A stretch of 42,378 nucleotides of DNA, taken from assembly GCA_002298925.1 (NCBI GenBank), contig DBMM01000101.1, forward strand, positions 6,871 to 49,248. Direction: 5' to 3'. Below, piece by piece: positions 1-8,212 of this stretch. The position numbers and the translations under genes were made by a program. Each line of letters starts with the position of its first letter. Position 1 is the first letter of the stretch. The notes under the pieces are model-generated. The model was not told the DNA's origin and searched no databases. It saw only the letters and a list, made by a program, of their open reading frames with translations. Source of the DNA: Geobacter sp. UBA698. GTDB taxonomy: Bacteria > Desulfobacterota > Desulfuromonadia > Geobacterales > Pseudopelobacteraceae.

Positions 1-57
1 TATTTGTATGCCTTCGTCGCCTCGATCCTCACCGCCTTGAATGCATCTCTGATCTGA
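1..57 (+). CDS. possible C-terminal tail of a convergent gene (partial)
   Basis: Reading the plus strand from base 1 gives 18 hydrophobic codons ending YAFVASILTALNASLI and a TGA at 55-57. This could be the last membrane segment of a gene entering from the left and converging on the glutamate dehydrogenase, whose stop lies only 8 bp further on. The stretch is too short to assign a family, and an open frame of this length can occur by chance. Confidence 0.25.
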   Translation, partial: YLYAFVASILTALNASLI

Positions 58-65
58 AATTGGAA

Positions 66-3000
66 TTACCTGCTGGGGAAATTGCGGCTCAGGAACACTT
101 TCACAAACTCCTCGAAATCCGCTTCCTGATCGCCGCGATAGACCATGGCGGAGCCGATTTCAGCAGCCAGGATGGCAAACAGGTACTTCCGGGGCAGCTT
201 GCCGATCCGCTGGCGGTAGCGGCTGCTTTCGCTGAGGAAGTCGGGCAGGTGGCTCATGATGGCCCGCTCGAACAGCGGCTGCAGACATATCTCCGGCCGC
301 TTCTGGAAAAACCTGAACAGACGGGCATAGTGACTGTTGATCTCCGTACTGATCGAATTGGAAATTTCGGTATACAGCAGGGTCGGTTGTTCCTGGTGAC
401 GCTTCAGGATCAGCCGGGCTTCGTCGGCGGCCCGTTTCTCCAGGATCTGGAGCACGTCGGCCACGTAGCGCTCCTTGTTGGCCAGGAATTCCTCTTCCGT
501 CAGCAGCAGGTTGGCAATGATCTCGTAGGAGGAGGAGATCACTCCGCACTTGTTGGCCGAGGCGTCCCGCATGATGATCACCCCTTTTTTCTGCAACTGG
601 ACCCGCGCGTCGGGGGTGATGAACGAGTTGGCCCCCTCGACAATTGCCTTTGACGACGGCCTTCCGTCGGGGAGTAAAAAGCGCCCCCAATTGTGCATGT
701 CGATGGTTTCCGGACGGCCGCCGCCGGGAATGAAGAGGTCGGCCGGGACGGAGAAGGGGAGCTGGCCGAATTCCCGTGAGAATTCATCCACGGAGATCCA
801 TTCCTGCTGGACCCCTTCGGCGGTTCTGGCCACCTTGCGGTACAGTTCGCGCAGCCCCTCCCTGCGGCTGCCGCTGCGGAAGAGCATGAAGCCGCCCGGG
901 TGCAGTTTTTTGGGGTCAAAGGCATCCAGGTCCTGGGCCAGCAGGATCCGCCCCAGTTCCGTCCGGTCGGCACCCTCCATGTCGCACAGCGCAGCGGTTC
1001 CGTCCAGGATCAGCCGGATCTGGACCTGGGGGGAGCGCTCGAGCATGATCCGCATGGCGTTGCCGGCCACATCGCCGTTGGGTCCGCCGGTCAGTTTGAC
1101 GGAGAAGGGCTCCTTGCGCATGTCGATGCCCAGTTCTGCCATGGTGATCTCGGCAAAGGTGACCACGCCCAGTGAGGTGACGCCGTACTCCTTGTGATTG
1201 ATGCCGACCTGCTTGCTGGACATGATGCCGTTGCCGAGAATATAGCCCCGCTTGCTGGAGAGCCGGGCAATGGCTTCGATCATGCTGTCATGCATGTTTT
1301 CATCGGGACCGAGCTCGATCGGCTCGTCTTCGCGGTAATAATCGACGACATTCTCGGATTTGGCCACGCCGTTCTCGGTAACAAAAATGTCCAGGAAGGC
1401 ATTGATGACACCGTACTGCAGCTTGTACAGGCGCCAGCTTTCCTGGTCGCGCTCCCGGTCCTTGAGGTCGGAGGCGTTCAGGATCAGCACCATCTTGGAG
1501 CCCCCCTCGTAGATATCCTTGTTCTTGAGATGCTGGGTAAAGGCGAGAACGATATTCTCCCTGAAAAGCGTGTTGGAGTTGGTGACAAAATCATCGCTGG
1601 AACGGGCGATAACGGTGCGCCACCCGCCCCGGGCGATATCGGAAAAGCCGATGTGGTAGCCGAAACCGAAACGGCTGAAGAAGAAGGTCACCCTAAAGGG
1701 CGTTCCCTGGGGGAGATCGCCGGTGAAATCAGGGCCGAGCTCGGCCAGGTAGGCCGGGTCAATCCTGAAGGAGAGGGCCTGTTTTACGACCACAAAGAAG
1801 TTCGTCTTGAGGGTGTTGCGTATGAAGGAGAGGCAGCAGCGAAAAATCGCCCGGCGAATGTCATCGAGATAACGGTGCCCGGTGTTGTATTCAGCGACGG
1901 TCTGCTCGGTCTCCGTCAGCAGGGAGTGGTAGCTGTTGCTCTTCCCCCCTGCGGCGGGATCAAAACGGCTGCGGAACAGTTTGACCAACTTTAAGGCGAT
2001 ATCCGGATGGGAGCAGAAGGCGTTGGTGACATCTTCCAGTCCGAAGCGGTCCGGCTGGTTATGGGCCAGGTTGGTATGGCAGAAGGCCGTGAAGGCATTG
2101 ATCAGCGAGGCATCTTCACCGGTAACGACGCCAGTGGTGACGAATTCGCGGTAGCTGCGGGAGGTGACGTTCAGAATCTGGGTATTGTACAACTCCCCCT
2201 GCAGCCGCCGGAAGTTCTCGGAATTCTTCTCCAGAACGCCGCCCCCCCTCCGGCGCACGTAGAACGTGCCCAGGAAGTAGGGGTGGACACCGTTGGATAT
2301 GGTCAGGCAGTAGGCCCGGTTAACGGCCAGTCCGAGCCGGTTGAAGACTTCCATGATCTGCAGGAGGAAATCCTTCTGGGGAGGATTGGCCACGGCAAAC
2401 AGGACCCGGGACTCGCCCCCCTGTTCCATCTGCTCAACGTCCAGGTGCAGGCCGCCTCCCTGGTTACCCATCTGGAACAGGTTGATAATCTGGGCGACTC
2501 TGGCCGGCGGCGAGATGCGCACGTAGTTTTCGTTGTTGAGCCAGATGATCCTGAGCAGTCTGTCAAAGTCCGCTGTGGAGCTTTGCGGATATTCACGGAT
2601 CAGCTCGGCGTGGATCATGTCCCGGATCTCTGTGGGGACGTGATTGCCTTTTCCGTTCAGGACCTCCTGATTGGATTTGCGGTCGAATTCAAAGCGCTGG
2701 ATTTCCAGGGTCTGTTTCAGGCCGGGCAGCGGCCCGGCGGAGTGGGCGATCATGGCATAGGAGATCTCCCGCTCGCGCACCCGACTGATGGATTCGTACA
2801 AAGAGCCGGGCACGTTGGCCATGGCTAGAATCAGCGTTTTTTCCCGGTCGGCCAGGATCAGGCGATGGTTATGTTCCAGAACATCCAGCTCGCGCGTGAG
2901 GATGTTGATCGCCTCCGGCTCGTCCTTCATGGATACAAAAAAATAGGGGTACATTTCCTTCTGCAGCCATTCCCAGTTGCGCTCCAGGTTCGGGATAGAG

Positions 3001-3068
3001 ACATCAACGGGGAGCTTCTCTTGTAGTGCCACGATCTTCTCCTTTTTGCCAGCGGTTATCTGATTCAA
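66..3068 (-). CDS. NAD-type glutamate dehydrogenase, large (~115 kDa) class
   Basis: This 1000-residue protein should oxidatively deaminate glutamate to 2-oxoglutarate and ammonia with NAD+ in the cytoplasm. The catalytic half begins near residue 450 (FGFGYHIGFSDIARGGWRT) and includes EGGSKMV, which aligns with the Lys-bearing substrate loop of Glu/Leu/Phe/Val dehydrogenases. A dinucleotide-binding loop GGPNGDVAGNAM sits near residue 660 and the family signature VEGANSFITPDA near 808. The N-terminal ~440 residues are the regulatory extension of large GDHs. The length fits the 115-kDa rather than the 180-kDa class. The start is TTG at 3068, because an in-frame TGA lies just upstream and no ATG occurs until about residue 39. 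It starts 13 bp after the DUF979 stop with no good Shine-Dalgarno, so translation is probably coupled. The genetic context ties it to an acid or 5-oxoproline uptake operon, pointing to a catabolic role. Confidence 0.9.
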   Translation of the reverse strand: MNQITAGKKEKIVALQEKLPVDVSIPNLERNWEWLQKEMYPYFFVSMKDEPEAINILTRELDVLEHNHRLILADREKTLILAMANVPGSLYESISRVREREISYAMIAHSAGPLPGLKQTLEIQRFEFDRKSNQEVLNGKGNHVPTEIRDMIHAELIREYPQSSTADFDRLLRIIWLNNENYVRISPPARVAQIINLFQMGNQGGGLHLDVEQMEQGGESRVLFAVANPPQKDFLLQIMEVFNRLGLAVNRAYCLTISNGVHPYFLGTFYVRRRGGGVLEKNSENFRRLQGELYNTQILNVTSRSYREFVTTGVVTGEDASLINAFTAFCHTNLAHNQPDRFGLEDVTNAFCSHPDIALKLVKLFRSRFDPAAGGKSNSYHSLLTETEQTVAEYNTGHRYLDDIRRAIFRCCLSFIRNTLKTNFFVVVKQALSFRIDPAYLAELGPDFTGDLPQGTPFRVTFFFSRFGFGYHIGFSDIARGGWRTVIARSSDDFVTNSNTLFRENIVLAFTQHLKNKDIYEGGSKMVLILNASDLKDRERDQESWRLYKLQYGVINAFLDIFVTENGVAKSENVVDYYREDEPIELGPDENMHDSMIEAIARLSSKRGYILGNGIMSSKQVGINHKEYGVTSLGVVTFAEITMAELGIDMRKEPFSVKLTGGPNGDVAGNAMRIMLERSPQVQIRLILDGTAALCDMEGADRTELGRILLAQDLDAFDPKKLHPGGFMLFRSGSRREGLRELYRKVARTAEGVQQEWISVDEFSREFGQLPFSVPADLFIPGGGRPETIDMHNWGRFLLPDGRPSSKAIVEGANSFITPDARVQLQKKGVIIMRDASANKCGVISSSYEIIANLLLTEEEFLANKERYVADVLQILEKRAADEARLILKRHQEQPTLLYTEISNSISTEINSHYARLFRFFQKRPEICLQPLFERAIMSHLPDFLSESSRYRQRIGKLPRKYLFAILAAEIGSAMVYRGDQEADFEEFVKVFLSRNFPSR

Positions 3069-3081
3069 GCCGTGAGCCCGT

Positions 3082-4050
3082 TCAGAAGGCGTTCATGAGA
3101 TTGTACATGAGCAGAATGTTGACTCCCAGTAATGGCAGCGCCGTCAGGATCTGCACCTTGATGACGCCGTTTTTGTCCGGCAGATCGAGCAGAGCCGCCG
3201 GCACGATATTGAAGTTTGCCGCCATGGGTGTCATCAGCGTGCCGCAATATCCCGAAAACATGCCGATTGCGGCGATTATGGCCGGATTTCCATGGAATAC
3301 ACCCACCAGGATCGGTATGCCGACGCCGCCGGCCATAACCGGGAACGAGGCGAAGGCATTCCCCATGATCATGGTGAATATGGCCATCCCCAGGCAGTAC
3401 ACGGCAACGGCAACAAAGCGGGAATCCATGGGGATGTAGGCGGTGGTCACCTGGGCAACCGCCTTGCCGACTCCGGCATCCATGAACAGCAGACCGAGCA
3501 CCGCCAGCATGTGTGGCAACACCACGGCCCAGCCCATGGAGTCGATCAGCCGCCGGGCTTCACGCATGGCCTGAACCGGGGTCGAGCGTGTGAATCGGCA
3601 GGCAGCTACCAGGGCCAGGATGCAGCCGATACCCAGGCTGACCAGGGTGAAGTTCTTCTGGTCCAGCAGGAACAAGCCACCGATTTTGGTTTTCTGGAAG
3701 ACAACCGATCCGATCATGGTGGTAAACGGAATTATCAGGGCGGGATACAGCAGGCGATTACCCAGTTTCCGTGCGCTGCTGCGTCGTTCCTCCGGGGTGA
3801 ATTGTCCATATTTGCCCAGCGAAACACCACCCAGTCCGGCGATGAGCGCCATCACAACCACGATCATGCCGACCACCAGCGGCAGCAGCCGGTCTCCCAC
3901 CAGAAAAACGACGGCATACAGCGCCCAGAATGAACCGGTGGCGAACCGTTTGGGATTGGCTTTATCCCGAAAGGACATGAGCGAGATGATGGCTAGGGTC
4001 ACTCCCAGCAGGATGAAAAAATAGTCCAGCGGCAAGATAGTCGTGATCAT
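3082..4050 (-). CDS. DUF979 family permease subunit (putative 5-oxoproline transporter)
   Basis: A 322-residue polytopic membrane protein with roughly nine or ten hydrophobic segments, starting MITTILPLDYFFILLG. Landmarks include GNAFASFPVMAGGVGIP and FSGYCGTLMTPMAANFN, typical of DUF979. DUF979 proteins occur paired with DUF969 proteins, and annotation practice names the pair a 5-oxoproline (pyroglutamate) transporter. The pairing is visible here, but the substrate comes from family knowledge. The start ATG at 4050 is chosen over a longer frame reaching 4191. It has a GAAGGAG Shine-Dalgarno, and it overlaps the DUF969 stop in an ATGA (4047-4050), which indicates translational coupling. The extra 47 residues of the longer frame are Cys/Pro/Arg-rich shadow coding. 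Glutamate dehydrogenase follows after 13 bp. Confidence 0.85.
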   Translation of the reverse strand: MITTILPLDYFFILLGVTLAIISLMSFRDKANPKRFATGSFWALYAVVFLVGDRLLPLVVGMIVVVMALIAGLGGVSLGKYGQFTPEERRSSARKLGNRLLYPALIIPFTTMIGSVVFQKTKIGGLFLLDQKNFTLVSLGIGCILALVAACRFTRSTPVQAMREARRLIDSMGWAVVLPHMLAVLGLLFMDAGVGKAVAQVTTAYIPMDSRFVAVAVYCLGMAIFTMIMGNAFASFPVMAGGVGIPILVGVFHGNPAIIAAIGMFSGYCGTLMTPMAANFNIVPAALLDLPDKNGVIKVQILTALPLLGVNILLMYNLMNAF

Positions 4051-4787
4051 GCTTGTTCTCCTTCGAGAGTTTTTATCGCAGCAGTTGCAATGACTTTTTC
4101 CGAACCGAGCTCGCGGGCAATCTCCGCATCCAGACGGCTCAGGCGGAAGGCATGTATGCTGAAGGCGCATATGGCGGTCGGGATGCCCCACAAGGCCATG
4201 TGGAGCGGATTGACCTCGATGCTGTAGCCGCGCAGAATGGTCTGCATCAGCACGATGGCACCAAAGGCGACAAAAATATCCTCGCCGAAAAAGAGGCCGA
4301 CATTGTCCGTAGCGGCTGCCATTGCCCGTATTTTGTACAGCAGCTTGTCAGGAATGGCGCCGTAACGGTTTTCCGTCGCTCCTTCGGCCATGGGTGCAAT
4401 CAGGGGACGCACCATCTGGGGATGGCCGCCCAGGCTGACCAGACCGAGCGCCGCGGTTATTTCCCGCGCAAACAGATAGACGATCAGCAGGCGGCCGGCC
4501 GTAGCCGACGTGATTTTTGCGATCAGGATCTGGGCCTGCTCCTTCAAACCGTAACGTTCCAGCAGCCCGATCACCCCCAGGGGGAGCAGCAGGATCAGGG
4601 GCAGGTTGCGGGTCTTAATGAAGCCTGTTCCCAGCGAGATCAGAATCTTTTCGATCGGCATGGCCGCTGTCAGGCCGGTGACGATTGCGGCGATGATGAC
4701 GACCATGACAGGGTTTTGCCGGAGGATGAATCCGGCAATGATTACGGCAACTCCAATCAGCGGCCAGAGATTTACAGCTGTTTGCAT
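4047..4787 (-). CDS. DUF969 family permease subunit (putative 5-oxoproline transporter)
   Basis: A 246-residue integral membrane protein, about six to seven hydrophobic helices, beginning MQTAVNLWPLIGVAVIIAGF. Characteristic DUF969 features are RNLPLILLLPLGVIGLLERYG, the charged loop FAREITAALGLVSLGGHPQM and AATDNVGLFFGEDIFVA. It is the partner of the DUF979 subunit that overlaps its stop codon. Start at 4787 is preferred over 4823 because AAAGGAG lies about 7 bases ahead of it, while the 12 extra residues of the longer frame have no such site. The upstream 120-150 bases carry a good promoter and operator-like repeats, so this is likely the first gene of the transporter-dehydrogenase unit. 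Family membership is secure, but the substrate is inferred from family naming and the glutamate dehydrogenase neighbour. Confidence 0.85.
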   Translation of the reverse strand: MQTAVNLWPLIGVAVIIAGFILRQNPVMVVIIAAIVTGLTAAMPIEKILISLGTGFIKTRNLPLILLLPLGVIGLLERYGLKEQAQILIAKITSATAGRLLIVYLFAREITAALGLVSLGGHPQMVRPLIAPMAEGATENRYGAIPDKLLYKIRAMAAATDNVGLFFGEDIFVAFGAIVLMQTILRGYSIEVNPLHMALWGIPTAICAFSIHAFRLSRLDAEIARELGSEKVIATAAIKTLEGEQA

Positions 4788-4907
4788 GGTTTGCTCCTTT
4801 GTGGGGGATAGTGAAACGCTCACGTTTCCATCCGGAAGCTCCGAATCGGAAACAGGCGGTCAGATGCCGCGGCCGATTTTAAAATAGGGTTTGCTTACCC
4901 TTAAGTC

Positions 4908-4936
4908 TTCATACCATTTTGGTTCATACCAGTCAA
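4908..4936 (-). promoter_or_regulatory. sigma70-like promoter for the DUF969-DUF979-GDH operon
   Basis: On the minus strand TTGACT (-35, 4936-4931) is followed after exactly 17 bases by TATGAA (-10, 4913-4908), about 120 bases upstream of the DUF969 start. The -35 matches consensus at five of six positions and the -10 at four. The spacer is filled by TGGT/ACCA repeats that resemble FadR-family operators, so a repressor bound there would block RNA polymerase. Confidence 0.5.
4913..4931. promoter_or_regulatory. candidate FadR/GntR-family operator (TGGT-ACCA repeats)
   Basis: The plus strand reads ACCA-TTT-TGGT-TCAT-ACCA, two overlapping inverted TGGT/ACCA pairs. On the minus strand TGGTATGAA occurs twice. 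FadR-subfamily regulators such as PdhR and LldR recognise TGGT-N3-ACCA-like sites; here the strong pair has a 4-base gap (TGGTTCATACCA). It lies inside the promoter spacer, and a FadR-type regulator is encoded immediately upstream (5344-6123). Binding by that regulator is inference. Confidence 0.45.
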
Positions 4937-5343
4937 TACAAATAAATTGATCGCTATGGATTTGGCTTTTAAATACACCTCTGCGGAATTTTAGTTGAGT
5001 GACTCTGAACAGAAAAACACACGATATCAGTGTGATGGAATTAATCCGGTGAACAGGGAAGGGGTTGCAGGTGTACTGCTGCCGTGGACGGCGCGCTGAT
5101 CCGCAGCTGCGGATTGTGGCGGGAAAGGGATTGATGGCTCTGAGCGGCTGATGACATGTTTCACAGGAAAGCGGGGTTTGACGGACCGGTTTAAAACAGG
5201 GTGTGCTTGCGGGGAGGGGGAACTTTGCAGCGGGTCGATCTCAGGCGGGCTTCATTTTCCGGAGGGGACTTGGCAGCTGCTGATTGCGCTGCGGATCGCC
5301 ACGGGCGTCAGAATGTGCGGCCGAACTGTTTCAGGGGGTCCGG

Positions 5344-6123
5344 TTAATAGAGGTGCCGATACACATCCCGCTCCAGGGCGTCTTCCTGCTCCCGGGCCGA
5401 TTCCTTCTGAACAGCAGCGGCGGAAGCATCTTTTGTATCGATCAGTTTGGCGGAATAATCCAGATGGACGTTCATCAACTGCGAGGCTTTGGCCGGGTCG
5501 CGTGCTTCGATGGCAGCGATAATATTTTTGTGCTGCAGCAGCAATTGCTCGATGACCCCCGCTTCGCTCTGCGTCCATTCCTGCCAGCCGGGCGGCACCT
5601 GATTGTACCATTCATAGAGTGTGTCGATGAAATGGATCAGCAGGGTATTCTGTGATGCTTTGGCAATCAGGTAATGCAGCTCGAAATTTGCCTCGACTTC
5701 AACCTGCCCCTTGAGCCACTTACGCTCCATTTTGTTGAAACAGCGCCTGATTTTAATCAGGTCCTGTTCGGTTGCGTGCTGGGCTGCTTCGGCCACACAG
5801 GCGGTTTCCAAGGCACTTCTGACAACCAGCAGTTCATCGATGAAATGTTCATTGTTGAACAGGTCTTGAAACACCCGGTTCATGGCGGTGGTGGTGATTG
5901 ATTTGACAAAGGTGCCGCCGCCCTGCTTTTGCTCGACATAGCCGATCGCTTCCAGTTTCAGGAGAGCTTCCCTGACAGACGATCTCCCCACATCCATGGT
6001 TTCTGAAAATTCGCGCTCCGAGAGGAGCTTGTCTCCCGGCGCCAATTTTCCGGACGTGATCAGCTGCAGAATCTTGTCAAAGACTTCATCACTAACTTTT
6101 TTATGGGCTGTAGGTAATATCAT
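5344..6123 (-). CDS. FadR-subfamily GntR transcriptional regulator (FCD domain)
   Basis: A 259-residue regulator. Residues 10-75 form the GntR winged helix-turn-helix (LLSEREFSETMDVGRSSVREAL, then GGGTFVK in the wing). Residues 95-225 form an FCD ligand-binding domain. The FCD metal-binding histidines are visible at 150, 198 and 220, but the usual Asp of the DxxFH segment is Asn146 (NFELH), which may weaken metal binding. Ligands for this subfamily are usually small carboxylates. It lies between an MFS permease (57 bp upstream) and the DUF969/DUF979/GDH genes, all in the same direction, so it most likely controls them in response to an imported acid. TGGT/ACCA repeats in the downstream promoter (4913-4931) fit as its operator. 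The tail after residue 225 is Ala/Glu/Lys-rich and probably disordered. ATG at 6123 is preceded by a modest AAGG. Confidence 0.9.
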   Translation of the reverse strand: MILPTAHKKVSDEVFDKILQLITSGKLAPGDKLLSEREFSETMDVGRSSVREALLKLEAIGYVEQKQGGGTFVKSITTTAMNRVFQDLFNNEHFIDELLVVRSALETACVAEAAQHATEQDLIKIRRCFNKMERKWLKGQVEVEANFELHYLIAKASQNTLLIHFIDTLYEWYNQVPPGWQEWTQSEAGVIEQLLLQHKNIIAAIEARDPAKASQLMNVHLDYSAKLIDTKDASAAAVQKESAREQEDALERDVYRHLY

Positions 6124-6180
6124 GGAGTGACCTTGATTATTTCTGAAATCAGTGTGTCGGTGCTCGTTAAGCGCTGCCAG

Positions 6181-7449
6181 TTAGACCAGGTCGGTTCCGC
6201 AGGTTTCCGGAAGCAGATAGATGCTGAAGGCTCCCAGCACGAATGCTGCGGCAGTGATGGTAAGTGCGCCGCCCAGGCCGTAGAATGTGGCGAAATAGCC
6301 GATGACGGTCGGTGCCAGCGCACTGATCATGCGACCGGTGTTGTAGCAGAATCCGACCGCACTTCCGCGATTGCGGGTCGGAAACAGCTCCGAAATGAAT
6401 GCTCCGAAAGCGCTGAAGTAGCCGGAGCCGAAGAAACCGATGAAGGGCCCCAGAATCATCAGATGAGTTTCATCGCGGGTTCGCCCGTAGACATAGACCA
6501 AAACTGCGGACATCAGCAGGTAGAAGGCGAAGGTGGGCCTGCGGCCATACTTGTCGGCGATGAATCCGAACAGGATATAACCGAAAAAAGCTCCGACCAT
6601 CAGGGGGATGGTCCAGAGCGGTGCTTTTACCAGACTGAGGCCGGCGCCCCCCTGGGAAACCGGGGATTCCAGAAAACCGGGCAGCCAGGAGAAAAGGCCC
6701 CAGTAGGCGAACATGACGAAGCTTGCGATAATTGTGCTGAACACGGTTTTCTTGAGCAGCGCGCCCTTGAAAATTTCCAGAAAACTGCTTGTTTGGGTAA
6801 CTTTCTTTTCATTTCGAGATTTCAGCCAGATCTCCGGTTCGTTGACCTTGGTGCGTACCCACACCGTAAAGAGCGCCGGAACGATTCCGAGGAAAAACAT
6901 CACCCGCCACCCGTACAGGGGCAAAATCAGTGCTGCCGCCAGCGCGGCAAGTATGTAGCCCAGCGACCAGCCGCTCTGCATGATGCCGATCGCCTTGCCA
7001 CGATGTTCCCGCGGCCAGGTTTCAGCGACAAGCAGGGCGCTCGCCGACCATTCGCCCCCCATGCCGATGCCGACTGCAGCTCGTGCCAGGGCCAGCTGCC
7101 AGATGTTCTGGGCAAATCCGCTCAGTCCGGTAAATATCGAAAACAGCAGGATCGCCATGATCATGGATTTTTTTCGGCCGATTCTGTCTGAAATAGTGCC
7201 GAAGGCGATGCCTCCGAAGGAAGAGGCAATCAGGGTGACAGTGATCATGAAACCGGCCAGGCCGGGTTGAAGGTTCCACTCCTTCATGATGGTCGTGATG
7301 CAGAAAACGTATAACAGAACATCAAAGGCATCCAGGGCGTAACCGATCTGGCCTGCTGCCAGAGCAAACCATTGATCCCTCGATATCTGTTTCCACCAAG
7401 GGTCTGCATTCTCGCCTGCGGTTACTCGAGACTGCACCTTAATTGACAT
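6181..7449 (-). CDS. MFS transporter, SHS/AAHS-like (organic acid or sialate symporter type)
   Basis: A 422-residue, 12-helix major facilitator. The first membrane segment GYALDAFDVLLY and the cytoplasmic loops GTISDRIGRKK (between helices 2 and 3) and GFIADKYGRRP (between helices 8 and 9) are typical of the proton symporters that carry aromatic acids, lactate or sialic acid. The R-x-G-x-G-x-G-G-E pattern in helix 4 (AAVGIGMGGEWSAS) supports this. It should import an organic anion with protons across the inner membrane. ATG at 7449 has an AGGAG ribosome site. The FadR-type regulator starts 57 bp after its stop, so the two are probably co-transcribed, and the substrate may be the effector of that regulator. 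The sequence alone does not identify the substrate. Confidence 0.85.
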   Translation of the reverse strand: MSIKVQSRVTAGENADPWWKQISRDQWFALAAGQIGYALDAFDVLLYVFCITTIMKEWNLQPGLAGFMITVTLIASSFGGIAFGTISDRIGRKKSMIMAILLFSIFTGLSGFAQNIWQLALARAAVGIGMGGEWSASALLVAETWPREHRGKAIGIMQSGWSLGYILAALAAALILPLYGWRVMFFLGIVPALFTVWVRTKVNEPEIWLKSRNEKKVTQTSSFLEIFKGALLKKTVFSTIIASFVMFAYWGLFSWLPGFLESPVSQGGAGLSLVKAPLWTIPLMVGAFFGYILFGFIADKYGRRPTFAFYLLMSAVLVYVYGRTRDETHLMILGPFIGFFGSGYFSAFGAFISELFPTRNRGSAVGFCYNTGRMISALAPTVIGYFATFYGLGGALTITAAAFVLGAFSIYLLPETCGTDLV

Positions 7450-7744
7450 GTTCCTCTCCTGTCAGAGAATGGGTGTTGAGGTGGTCGGGATTAGTGGAAC
7501 TGCCTGGGTGTTGAACCCAGCAATTTTTCGGTCTTGATGAGGTTGTCGGCTTCGGGCCGCCAGTTTCAGTTGCGAGACTCTTTTGAAATAAGACCCGTTC
7601 GCCGTCAATTTGTCAAGGGATGTGTGCTTCCGATTGTCGTTGTGCCAGTTGAACCAGTATGTCAGGTCTTTTGAAAGCCCATATCCAGTTTCAAATATCC
7701 TTGCTCAACTTGACGAGTCGCATAATTGCCTCCAGTCATGCTAA
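7450..7744. other. intergenic region upstream of the MFS gene
   Basis: About 295 bases with no gene. They separate the metabolic genes from accessory debris and must hold the promoter of the MFS-regulator pair, though I could not pick a convincing -35/-10. A small hairpin CTGGGT-GTTGA-ACCCAG lies at 7504-7520. It is followed on the plus strand by AATTTTT, giving a weak terminator shape on the strand that has no gene here. Confidence 0.5.
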
Positions 7745-8045
7745 TTAAGCCGCCGCCCGCAGCTCGATATCCTGCAACAGGTGGATGATCCGGGGTGCTC
7801 CGGCATACCCAAATAACCCATCAAGTCCCTCGTCGTGCAGATCGGTGAAGGGTGCTTCGTACAGCAGGCCGGGGTCCATGCTGCCGTTCTGGGTCACGTA
7901 GCTGATGGCCTGATCGATGAATAGCTGGGGCAAGCCAGTCGAGGACATGCAAGAGTTCTTTGAGGGTGTGCAGGGAATCGCTGCTGCTGATTGGTTTATC
8001 GCTGTGAACGGCCAGGTTGCCGATTTTCTGGATGGTGAGGATCTC
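7745..8045 (-). pseudogene. hsdR remnant (type I restriction R subunit, internally deleted and frameshifted)
   Basis: Two pieces of a type I restriction endonuclease R subunit are joined. The 5' piece (about 8045-7930) reads ILTIQKIGNLAVHSDKPIS then LHTLKELLHVLDWLA, the DUF4145-like segment found near residues 90-130 of these proteins. The 3' piece, in another frame, reads LFIDQAISYVTQNGSMDPG, then LYEAPFTDLHDEGLDGLFG, and ends DIELRAAA with a TAA at 7745, which matches the usual HsdR C-terminus. Roughly 900 residues of translocase and nuclease are missing between them, so it cannot function. Homologous 5' fragments occur at 8936-8980, 29024-29356 and 30246-30647. Confidence 0.7.
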
Positions 8046-8046
8046 C

Positions 8047-8099
8047 CTTCGACTTCGCTCAGGAACCGGAGGAAAGCTGGGGGTTGAGCGGAGTCGAAG
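8047..8099. repeat. dispersed repeat pair, inverted (CTTCGACTYCGCTCAR)
   Basis: CTTCGACTTCGCTCAG (8047-8062) and TTGAGCGGAGTCGAAG (8084-8099) are inverted copies with two mismatches, separated by 21 bases. This is the kind of short palindromic repeat spread through many bacterial genomes, recognisable in translation as FDSAQPP and LSEVEG. It sits at the broken 5' edge of the hsdR remnant. Single copies lie inside the other hsdR fragments at 29246-29262 and 30537-30554. Confidence 0.7.
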
Positions 8100-8166
8100 C
8101 CCGTGGAACAGGTCCTCCGGGACAACAGTAGAACACTCTTTATTACGGCAGGATAGCACCGTATTA

Positions 8167-8197
8167 GCCAAATCGAAAGTCTGACTTTCGATTTGGC
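8167..8197 (-). terminator. long hairpin downstream of the toxin-antitoxin pair
   Basis: GCCAAATCGAAAGTC and GACTTTCGATTTGGC are perfect 15-bp complements around one central base. In RNA this makes a stem of about 14 pairs with a 3-base loop. It starts 15 bases after the antitoxin stop and could end that transcript, but no U-tract follows on the minus strand, so it may instead be a stability element or a palindromic repeat. Confidence 0.4.
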
Positions 8198-8212
8198 CAA
8201 ACCCATCAGAAT

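Larger units (their letters stand above)
4788..5343. other. intergenic region between the FadR-like regulator and the transporter operon
   Basis: About 555 bases without a convincing gene. Short open frames on both strands have no family resemblance. The region holds the promoter/operator described separately (4908-4936) and a perfect 16-bp palindrome ATCCGCAGCTGCGGAT at 5099-5114. The half nearest the regulator (about 5040-5340) is GC-rich; the half nearest DUF969 is AT-rich, as expected of a promoter region. Confidence 0.6.

Noticed and set aside
5040..5160. Possible cobalamin riboswitch, from AGGGAA and a nearby GC-rich stem-rich stretch
   Set aside because: The conserved CCGCNACTGT box and the closing CAG..CCTGCC segment are missing, and no cobalamin gene follows on either strand.
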